Shown: piece after piece, positions 1-4,199 of the stretch | Layout: each line of letters opens with the position of its first letter | How positions within the stretch are numbered: the stretch's first letter is position 1 | NCBI RefSeq assembly: GCF_000721605.1 | Contig: NZ_JOIZ01000052.1 | Location: forward strand, 1 to 7,387 | Direction of reading: 5' to 3' | Source: Streptomyces sp. NRRL S-37 | GTDB taxonomy: Bacteria; Actinomycetota; Actinomycetes; Streptomycetales; Streptomycetaceae | DNA: 7,387 nucleotides | Notes under the pieces: model-generated | Seen by the model: the letters and a program-made list of their open reading frames with translations, nothing else | Told to the model about the DNA's origin: nothing | The model's database searches: none | Position numbers and translations under genes: made by a program

Positions 1-60
1 CGACCACCGAGATCTACACAAGGAGTATCGTCGGCAGCGTCAGATGTGTATAAGAGACAG
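1..60 (+). other. Illumina Nextera adapter contamination (not genomic)
   Basis: These 60 bases match the Nextera read-1 library adapter without a mismatch that I can see. Bases 1-19 are the 3' part of the P5 flow-cell sequence (CGACCACCGAGATCTACAC). Bases 20-27, AAGGAGTA, match an i5 index of the standard Nextera set. Bases 28-41 are the read-primer tail, and bases 42-60 (AGATGTGTATAAGAGACAG) are the 19-bp Tn5 mosaic end. Genomic sequence therefore begins at base 61, at a tagmentation cut. The mosaic end comes from the library transposase and is not evidence of a Tn5-like element in this organism. Confidence 0.98.
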
Positions 61-98
61 TCCCGGGCCTGGGCATCGACGGCGAGGACACCGAGTAG
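61..98 (+). CDS. 3' end of a truncated plus-strand gene (C-terminal 11 residues only)
   Basis: Reading from base 63, the frame gives PGLGIDGEDTE followed by TAG at 96-98. All eleven sense codons end in G or C, as expected of a real Streptomyces reading frame, and an acidic tail just before the stop is typical of protein C-termini. The gene would run toward and converge with the acyltransferase at 285-1403, and the contig start cuts off the rest. The product cannot be named from eleven residues. From memory, bdtA (present at 2924-3136) lies close to bldN and its anti-sigma gene rsbN in S. coelicolor, so an RsbN-type C-terminus is a possibility. That is inference only. Confidence 0.5.
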
Positions 99-108
99 GA
101 CAGGACAC

Positions 109-146
109 GCGGTTCCCCACACCCCTCCAGGGGCGCGGGGAACCGC
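109..146. terminator. Large inverted repeat between convergent genes, probable bidirectional terminator
   Basis: GCGGTTCCCC (109-118) is perfectly complementary to GGGGAACCGC (137-146). Inside the arms, CCCCT (122-126) pairs with AGGGG (129-133) across a 2-nt loop, giving a nested hairpin. It lies 10 bases after the stop of the truncated plus-strand gene and on the downstream side of the acyltransferase gene, where a terminator for either or both would be expected. There is no U-tract, which is common for Streptomyces terminators. The right arm is part of the first 25-bp tandem repeat copy. Confidence 0.6.
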
Positions 147-202
147 ACGCCTCAGGGGCGCGGGGAACTGCGCGTCTCAGGGGCGCGGAGAACTGCGCGA
201 AC
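128..202. repeat. Three tandem copies of a 25-bp GC-rich repeat
   Basis: Three copies start at 128, 153 and 178 with an exact 25-bp period. The shared core is CAGGGGCGCGGGGAACTGCG. Copy 1 has AACCGCACG and copy 2 AACTGCGCG; copy 3 carries CGGAGAA instead of CGGGGAA. The core is the widespread Streptomyces intergenic repeat (GGGGCGCGGGGAACTGCGCG followed by CAC-AC-rich sequence). The remaining bases to 284 are C-rich noncoding DNA with a 10-bp palindrome, AGGGGCCCCT (276-285), touching the acyltransferase stop codon. I see no gene in 99-284. Confidence 0.85.
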
Positions 203-284
203 CACCACAACCGGCCCGCACCCGCCGCACCACCCACCGCACCGAGCTCACCCGCGCCCGGCGCCCCGGGGTCGAAGGGGCCCC

Positions 285-1403
285 TCAGAAGAAGACCGAC
301 CTGCGCTGCACCAGCAATTTGTACAGCGTGTGCTGAATCTGCTCCCGAACCTGATCGGTCAGATTGAACATCAGCATCGGATCGTCCGCCGCCTCCAGCG
401 GATACCCGTCCGTCGGAATCGGCTCACCGAACTGAATCGTCCACTTCGTCGGCAGCGGAATCGCCCCCAGCGGCCCCAGCCACGGAAACGTCGGCGTCAG
501 CGGAAAGTACGGAAAGCCCAGCACCCGCGCCAGCGTCTTCGCGTTGCCGATCATCGGGTAGATCTCCTCCGCCCCGACGATCGAGCACGGGACGATCGGG
601 ACGCCCTGCCGCAGCGCCGTCGAGACGAACCCCCCACGCCCGAACCGCTGCAACTTGTACCGCTCGCCGAACGGCTTCCCGATGCCCTTGAACCCCTCCG
701 GCATCACCCCCACCAGCTCCCCCTGCCCGAGCAGCTGCTCGGCGTCCTCCGCGCACGCCAGGGTGTGCCCGAGCTTGCGGGCGAGTTCGTTGACCACGGG
801 CAGCATGAACACCAGGTCCGCCGCGAGCAGCCGCAGATGACGGCCTGCCGGATGGTGGTCGTGGACGGCGACCTGCATCATCAGGGCGTCCACCGGCACC
901 GTCCCCGAGTGGTTGGCGACGATCAGCGCGCCACCCTCCGAGGGGATGTTCCCGATGCCCTTCACCTCGACCCGGAAGTACTTCTCGTACACCGGCCGCA
1001 GCAGGGACATCAGGACCTGGTCGGTGAGCTCCTCGTCGTAGCCGAAGTCGTCGACGTCGTAGTCCCCGGTGAGCCGGCGGCGCAGAAACGCCAGCCCGCT
1101 CGCCACCCGCCGCTCCAGGCCACCGGCGCCGTCGCCGACACCTTCCACGGCCTCGGCGGCGGCCTCGGCGGCGGCCTCGGCGGCCTCCACGGCCGGCTCC
1201 TGGGGCTGCTCGTCCTCACCGGTCACCGGATCATCATCCTGCACGGACGCCACACCCGGCAGTGGCTGGACCTCCCCGACCGCCGCGGGCCGCGCGCCGC
1301 CCTGGCGGCGGCTCCCCGCGCCCCGGCGGCGCGACGGGCGCTGTGCGGCACCCCCACGCGAGCGGTGGTCGTCGTCGAACGGAATGACCTTGGCGTCCGC
1401 CAT
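285..1403 (-). CDS. PlsC-like lysophospholipid acyltransferase (LPLAT superfamily)
   Basis: This 372-aa protein probably transfers an acyl chain from acyl-CoA or acyl-ACP to a lysophospholipid or similar glycerol acceptor at the membrane. The catalytic domain covers about residues 130-365. NHSGTVPVDA (164-173) supplies His165 and Asp172, and PEGFKGIGKP (235-244) is the acceptor-binding PEG block. The classical HX4D motif is here H-X6-D, as in the NHSG subgroup of the superfamily, so the exact substrate is uncertain. Residues 1-130 are a hydrophilic, low-complexity extension with an Arg/Gly-rich part (13-38) and an Ala/Glu run (71-88); I see no signal peptide. The ATG at 1403 is 14 nt after the epimerase stop, and its ribosome site GAGGAG overlaps that TGA, suggesting translational coupling. 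A family member is expected beside the epimerase: M. tuberculosis Rv0501-Rv0502, recalled from memory, shows the same pair. Confidence 0.85.
   Translation of the reverse strand: MADAKVIPFDDDHRSRGGAAQRPSRRRGAGSRRQGGARPAAVGEVQPLPGVASVQDDDPVTGEDEQPQEPAVEAAEAAAEAAAEAVEGVGDGAGGLERRVASGLAFLRRRLTGDYDVDDFGYDEELTDQVLMSLLRPVYEKYFRVEVKGIGNIPSEGGALIVANHSGTVPVDALMMQVAVHDHHPAGRHLRLLAADLVFMLPVVNELARKLGHTLACAEDAEQLLGQGELVGVMPEGFKGIGKPFGERYKLQRFGRGGFVSTALRQGVPIVPCSIVGAEEIYPMIGNAKTLARVLGFPYFPLTPTFPWLGPLGAIPLPTKWTIQFGEPIPTDGYPLEAADDPMLMFNLTDQVREQIQHTLYKLLVQRRSVFF
1149..1184. repeat. Three perfect 12-bp tandem repeats inside the acyltransferase gene
   Basis: GGCCTCGGCGGC occurs three times in succession (1149-1160, 1161-1172, 1173-1184). 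On the coding strand these units encode the repeating Ala-Ala-Glu-Ala part of the N-terminal linker of the acyltransferase. The unit is a multiple of three, so slippage would lengthen or shorten the linker by four residues without breaking the frame. The linker could be a helical spacer. Confidence 0.9.
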
Positions 1404-1417
1404 CGTTGCTGCGCTCC

Positions 1418-2479
1418 TCAGTTGGCGCTCTGCGTCGGGGGGTGACCGCTGCCCGGCAGGGGCAGCGCGGCGATCCGGTCGACGGCCCTCGCGAGCCTCT
1501 CCGGCGGAAGCAGCCCGGGACCGCGACTGCGCACGAAGTCCGCAAACGTTTCAGCAGTCGAGTACTTCGGGGTGAAACCCAGCGTCTCCCGCATCTGGTC
1601 CGTCGCCACCACCCGCCCGTGCGTGAGCAGCCGGATCTGCTCGGGCGAGAAGTCCGTCATCCCCAGCGTACGCACCAGCGAGCCCGCCCAGGTGACCGCG
1701 GGAAGCAGCAGCGGCACGGTCGGCCGGCCCAGCCGCCGCGCGCACTGCGAGAGCAGCAGCACACCGTCGCCGGCGATGTTGAAGGTCCCGCTGTTGAGCG
1801 TGGAGCGCCGCGGTTCGTGCGAGCCGATCCGCAGCACCTCGACGACGTCGTCCTCGTGCACGAACTGCAGCCGCGGGTCGTAGCCGAACACGGTCGGCAG
1901 CACCGGCAGCGAGAAGTACGAGGCGAGCGGGCTGTCCGCGGCCGGGCCCAGGATGTTGGCGAACCGCAGCACGCACACGGCGACGTCCGGACGGCGCCGC
2001 GCGAAGCCGCGCACATACCCCTCGACCTCGACCGTGTCCTTCGCGAAGCCACCGCTGGGCAGCGACTTGGGCGGGGTCGACTCGGTGAACACCGCCGGAT
2101 CGCGGGGCGCGGAACCGTAGACGTTCGTGCTGGACTTCACGACCAGCCGCTTGATGTTCGGGGACTTCTGGCAGGCACCGAGGAGCTGCATGGTGCCGAT
2201 GACGTTGGTCTCCTTCATCGCGGCCCGGCCGCCGCTGCCGAGCGGCGTGCCGGTCACGTCGAGGTGGACGACCGTGTCGGCGCCCGACTCGGCCAGCACC
2301 CGCGCCACGGTGGGCTGGCGGATGTCCGCCTGGACGAAGTCGGCGCCGCCCAGGTGGTGCTCGGGCGGGACCGCGTCCACGCCGACGACCCGGTCCACCT
2401 CCGGATCGCGCAGGATCCGCCGGACGAAACGGCCCCCCAGCTGACGGGCCACCCCGGTCACGAGCACGACCTTTCCCAA
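1418..2479 (-). CDS. Atypical NAD(P)-dependent epimerase/dehydratase (extended SDR)
   Basis: This 353-aa protein has the Rossmann fold of extended short-chain dehydrogenases. Residues 4-16 (VVLVTGVARQLGG) form the nucleotide-binding loop. VVGVDAV (31-37) follows beta-2, and VVHLDV (70-75) sits where VVHLAA is usual. VKSSTNVYG (114-122) carries the catalytic Ser, and FNIAGDG (233-239) and FVHEDDV (206-212) are typical of sugar-nucleotide epimerases. The YxxxK motif is altered: Lys147 is present in SGGFAKDTVE, but the position four residues earlier is Gly143 instead of Tyr. Classical epimerase chemistry is therefore doubtful. The start is TTG at 2479, with GAGGAAGG eight nt upstream; no better start fits the Rossmann N-terminus. 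A weak -10-like TAGGTT lies at 2516-2521. Only 14 nt separate it from the acyltransferase, implying one transcript. It resembles the gene called galE2 in mycobacteria (recalled), but true GalE activity is not supported here. Confidence 0.85.
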   Translation of the reverse strand: MGKVVLVTGVARQLGGRFVRRILRDPEVDRVVGVDAVPPEHHLGGADFVQADIRQPTVARVLAESGADTVVHLDVTGTPLGSGGRAAMKETNVIGTMQLLGACQKSPNIKRLVVKSSTNVYGSAPRDPAVFTESTPPKSLPSGGFAKDTVEVEGYVRGFARRRPDVAVCVLRFANILGPAADSPLASYFSLPVLPTVFGYDPRLQFVHEDDVVEVLRIGSHEPRRSTLNSGTFNIAGDGVLLLSQCARRLGRPTVPLLLPAVTWAGSLVRTLGMTDFSPEQIRLLTHGRVVATDQMRETLGFTPKYSTAETFADFVRSRGPGLLPPERLARAVDRIAALPLPGSGHPPTQSAN

Positions 2480-2612
2480 GATCAGCGCCTTCCTCTCGCC
2501 CTGCTCCCGACGGCCAACCTACCGGGTCGCCGTCGCTCTGTGGTGTCCACCGGATGCTTGAAGTGACGACGGACCCGTCCGTACGAGGCGAGTGCCCCGG
2601 ACGTACGAACGG

Positions 2613-2649
2613 CAGTGGCCCCCCACCGGAGTGCGGTGGGGGGCCACTG
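2613..2649 (-). terminator. Strong hairpin terminator after the bS22-like gene
   Basis: CAGTGGCCCCCCACC (2613-2627) and GGTGGGGGGCCACTG (2635-2649) are a perfect 15-bp inverted repeat with a 7-nt loop. It begins 21 bases beyond the stop of the 32-aa gene in the direction of transcription. No U-tract follows, as often in Streptomyces. It separates the bS22-like gene from the epimerase-acyltransferase pair, which must therefore have a promoter within about 2480-2612. Confidence 0.85.
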
Positions 2650-2670
2650 GACACGCTCTCGCGCGGTCGC

Positions 2671-2769
2671 TTACTTCTTGTTGCGACGCTGGACGCGCGT
2701 GCGCTTGAGCAGCTTGCGGTGCTTCTTCTTGGCCATCCGCTTGCGCCGCTTCTTGATAACAGAGCCCAC
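2671..2769 (-). CDS. Tiny basic ribosomal protein, bS22 / AURKAIP1-COX24 type (32 aa)
   Basis: The gene encodes 32 residues starting [20 protein letters not shown] and ending in TRVQRRNKK; more than half are Lys or Arg. The sequence matches the AURKAIP1/COX24 domain, whose actinobacterial members are, from recalled mycobacterial 70S structures, the small-subunit protein bS22, related to mitochondrial mS38. It should bind 16S rRNA in the 30S subunit. The start is GTG at 2769 with GAGGG five nt upstream, and the stop is TAA. ATG-only gene finders and length cut-offs would miss it, and a longer frame over the same bases (2519-2785) is spurious. It sits between the HTH gene and the epimerase, with a hairpin terminator on each side, so it is probably monocistronic. 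The same HTH-bS22-epimerase-acyltransferase order is recalled for M. tuberculosis. Confidence 0.92.
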   Translation of the reverse strand: MGSVIKKRRKRMAKKKHRKLLKRTRVQRRNKK

Positions 2770-2838
2770 GACTACCCTCGCTCACTTCTCATCACTCGGT
2801 GTTTGGGCGCCATGGGCCCACACGACCTACGAGGGGCT

Positions 2839-2868
2839 AGCCTACCCGCCCGAGCGCTGAGACCGTAA
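2839..2868 (-). promoter_or_regulatory. Candidate promoter of the bS22-like gene
   Basis: On the minus strand, TTACGG (2863-2868) and TAGGCT (2839-2844) are 18 nt apart, resembling -35 and -10 boxes of the housekeeping sigma factor; the -10 fits TANNNT and the -35 is weak. Transcription would start near 2832 and give a leader of about 60 nt. A promoter is needed here because the bdtA terminator lies directly upstream. Confidence 0.35.
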
Positions 2869-2877
2869 TCGAGGTGA

Positions 2878-2916
2878 CCGGGGAGGCCCATGAGTGCCCG
2901 GTACGGACCTCCCCGG
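2878..2916 (-). terminator. Hairpin terminator after bdtA
   Basis: Bases 2878-2889 (CCGGGGAGGCCC) and 2905-2916 (GGACCTCCCCGG) form a 12-bp stem with one G-U pair in the minus-strand transcript and a 15-nt loop. The stem starts 7 nt after the bdtA stop codon. No U-tract is present. It would make bdtA a single-gene transcript. Confidence 0.7.
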
Positions 2917-2923
2917 ATCGCCG

Positions 2924-3136
2924 TCAGGCGGTTTCCACCCCCACATAGCTCTCGCGGAGGTACTCGTGAACCGCTTGCTCCGGGACGCGGAAGGACCGCC
3001 CCACCCGGATCGCGGGCAGATGACCACTGTGCACCAGCCGGTACACGGTCATCTTCGACACTCGCATCACCGAGGCGACTTCCGCCACGGTAAGGAACTG
3101 AACCTCGTTCAGAGGCCTCTCGCCAGCTGCAGCCAT
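2924..3136 (-). CDS. bdtA: Small excisionase/BldC-like HTH DNA-binding protein, BdtA
   Basis: This 70-aa protein is nearly all one winged helix-turn-helix domain of the MerR/excisionase class (HTH_17 type). It starts MAAAGERPLNEVQFLTVAEV. Residues 15-60 contain the helix pair LTVAEVASVMRV-SKMTVYRLV and the wing HLPAIRVGRSFRV. It should bind DNA in the cytoplasm as a regulator. I recognise it as BdtA, 'BldD target A' (SCO3328 in S. coelicolor, from memory); a homologue stands in the same position in M. tuberculosis as Rv0500A. The ATG at 3136 has only a modest site (CAGG, six nt upstream). An in-frame GTG at 3169 has a stronger site (GGAAGGGGAAG) and would add 11 residues, so the true start is open. 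An ATG at 3217 falls inside the promoter and is unlikely. A BldD-like operator lies just upstream, and a hairpin terminator follows the stop. Confidence 0.85.
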   Translation of the reverse strand: MAAAGERPLNEVQFLTVAEVASVMRVSKMTVYRLVHSGHLPAIRVGRSFRVPEQAVHEYLRESYVGVETA

Positions 3137-3183
3137 GACACACCTGAACCTTCCGCACTCGACGGCCACCGGCTTCCCCTTCC

Positions 3184-3211
3184 GGTGACTCTTCGTCGTT
3201 GCGTGCTCACT
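3184..3211 (-). promoter_or_regulatory. BldD-like operator upstream of bdtA
   Basis: On the minus strand, AGTGA (3207-3211) and TCACC (3184-3188) form an inverted pair 18 nt apart. They match the recalled BldD consensus AGTgA-(n)-TCACc exactly in both halves. The site spans the predicted transcription start of bdtA, the position expected for a repressor. BldD, with cyclic-di-GMP, represses sporulation genes during vegetative growth, and bdtA is reported to be one of its direct targets. The match was found by eye and the spacing is long, so binding is inferred. Confidence 0.5.
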
Positions 3212-3215
3212 CCCC

Positions 3216-3245
3216 AATGTAGGGGCGGGTGATGCGAGTGGGGAA
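3216..3245 (-). promoter_or_regulatory. bdtA: Candidate bdtA promoter
   Basis: TACATT (minus strand, 3216-3221) fits the -10 pattern TANNNT. TTCCCC (3240-3245), 18 nt upstream, is a weak -35. The predicted start near 3208 falls inside the BldD-like inverted repeat and gives a leader of about 39 nt to the GTG at 3169 or about 72 nt to the ATG at 3136. The promoter begins 20 nt after the stop of the upstream phosphatase gene, and I see no clear terminator between them. Confidence 0.4.
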
Positions 3246-3265
3246 GAGGTGCACCCATCGGCGGC

Positions 3266-4081
3266 CTACTGTGACAGACACGCTCGATTGAGTACGTAGC
3301 GGGCCAGCGGCAGGTAGTGATCGGACCGCACACCGTCATCAAGTGGAACGACGAGGGACACGGTCCCCTCGGCCTCGCCGACGAACGGCGCGGGATCGTT
3401 CACATCGGCCGGCCCGACGGCCTCGAACCCCAGCTGACCTGCACCGCAGACCCAGCCGTGGTCTCCGATCACCAACTCCGGAAGCGGTCCGCCGGCGTCG
3501 GCCGCCGCGGCGAGAACGGTCCGAACCGGGAGGGGGGAGTGCGTGTGTGCGCCCGGCTCACAACCGGGGCGCCGCGCGGTCGCGCTCCGGACGAGCCCGA
3601 CCCCTCGCACGTAGTCGAGGTTGTGCGTGCGTAGACCGAACCGGGTCGTTATGTCGACACAGCGACCCTGCGCGGGGGTGAGGACGGCACATCCCGCCGC
3701 CGACAACGCGTCTGCCAGAACGGCGTAGAAACCGAGCAGCCGGTGCGGATGACCGGTGCCGAGCAGCACCGGCCCGCCACGCTCCGCAGCGACCGCCAGC
3801 CGCTCGGCGAGAGCGTCCAGGGCGGCCAGGGTCCGCCCGGGGTCGATCACATCATGGCCGGAGGTGTGCGCGGGATCAGCCGAAACCCCGCACCGGTCCG
3901 CCATCAGGGCGAGCAATTCCCGCTCACCCCATACCCGTTCGGGATCCAGTCCGATCATCAGACGCGGGTCCCGGGCGGCGAACAGCCGGTAGCTCCGCAG
4001 GCTCTCCTCCCGCGTGGTGCCCACGACCCCGGCGAGCCGGGCGGCGAGGAGATGCGCACGAAGCTCGGCGGTGGTCTGCAC
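3266..4081 (-). CDS. Streptomyces 'phosphatase' family protein
   Basis: This 271-aa cytoplasmic protein resembles a family annotated simply as 'phosphatase' in Streptomyces; its substrate is unknown to me. Recognisable blocks are LGTGHPHRL (107-115), HTHS (179-182), IGDHGW (205-210), DVNDPAPF (226-233) and VVPLDD (244-249). The His and Asp residues in these blocks are plausible metal or phosphate ligands, but I cannot assign a mechanism. No transmembrane segment or signal peptide is seen. The GTG at 4081 is the only start that keeps the N-terminal helix (TAELRAHLLAARLAG); no in-frame start lies close upstream. No good ribosome site precedes it, so translation may be leaderless or weak. It is separated from acuC by 117 nt holding a palindrome and a tandem duplication, so it probably has its own promoter. 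It reads toward bdtA without an evident terminator. Confidence 0.7.
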   Translation of the reverse strand: MQTTAELRAHLLAARLAGVVGTTREESLRSYRLFAARDPRLMIGLDPERVWGERELLALMADRCGVSADPAHTSGHDVIDPGRTLAALDALAERLAVAAERGGPVLLGTGHPHRLLGFYAVLADALSAAGCAVLTPAQGRCVDITTRFGLRTHNLDYVRGVGLVRSATARRPGCEPGAHTHSPLPVRTVLAAAADAGGPLPELVIGDHGWVCGAGQLGFEAVGPADVNDPAPFVGEAEGTVSLVVPLDDGVRSDHYLPLARYVLNRACLSQ

Positions 4082-4128
4082 GGTAGCGATGGTGCGGGAT
4101 GCGCGGGCGGGGTGCGTACGGAACCGCG

Positions 4129-4170
4129 GAACACCGCACGGTCGGCGTAGAACACCGCACGGTCGGCGTA
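4129..4170. repeat. Perfect 21-bp tandem duplication upstream of the phosphatase gene
   Basis: The 21-bp unit at 4129-4149 (starting GAACACCGCACGG and ending TCGGCGTA) is repeated without a mismatch at 4150-4170. Related fragments flank it (GTACGGAACCGCG before, ACGGAACGCC after). The unit is two helical turns long, so proteins bound to each copy would sit on the same face. It lies 48-89 nt upstream of the phosphatase start, where activator or repressor sites could be. It may equally be a simple recent duplication. Confidence 0.9.
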
Positions 4171-4175
4171 ACGGA

Positions 4176-4199
4176 ACGCCCGTACGGCCGTACGGGCGT
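4176..4199 (-). terminator. Perfect 24-bp palindrome at the acuC stop, probable terminator
   Basis: ACGCCCGTACGG (4176-4187) is directly followed by its exact reverse complement CCGTACGGGCGT (4188-4199). In RNA it would form a 10-bp stem with a GGCC loop. It begins at the last base of the acuC stop codon and runs downstream in the direction of transcription, fitting a terminator. A few T residues follow on the minus strand (TTCCGTTACG) without a real U-tract. A perfect gapless palindrome could also bind a dimeric protein. Confidence 0.6.

Noticed and set aside
42..60. Tn5-type mosaic end suggesting a transposon
   Set aside because: It is joined to P5 and index sequence, so it is library adapter and not a genomic element.
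128..202. CRISPR array
   Set aside because: The 25-bp copies are directly adjacent with no spacers, and the core is a common Streptomyces intergenic repeat.
276..285. AGGGGCCCCT palindrome as the acyltransferase terminator
   Set aside because: It is gapless and only 10 bp, and would leave almost no stem once a loop forms; the hairpin at 109-146 is a better candidate.
330..1445. Long plus-strand ORF (371 aa) opposite the acyltransferase
   Set aside because: It is Arg/His/Pro-rich with no domain, a usual antisense shadow in high-GC DNA; the minus frame has clear LPLAT motifs.
1551..2654. Minus-strand 367-aa ORF overlapping the epimerase in another frame
   Set aside because: Gly/Arg/Ala-rich shadow that runs through the strong terminator at 2613-2649; the epimerase frame has all family motifs.
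2519..2785. Minus-strand 88-aa ORF over the bS22 gene
   Set aside because: It is a frame-shifted reading of the lysine codons and passes through the terminator hairpin; the 32-aa frame matches a known family.
3137..3217. ATG at 3217 as the bdtA start (97 aa)
   Set aside because: It overlaps the predicted -10 box and lies upstream of the predicted transcription start; later starts have ribosome sites.
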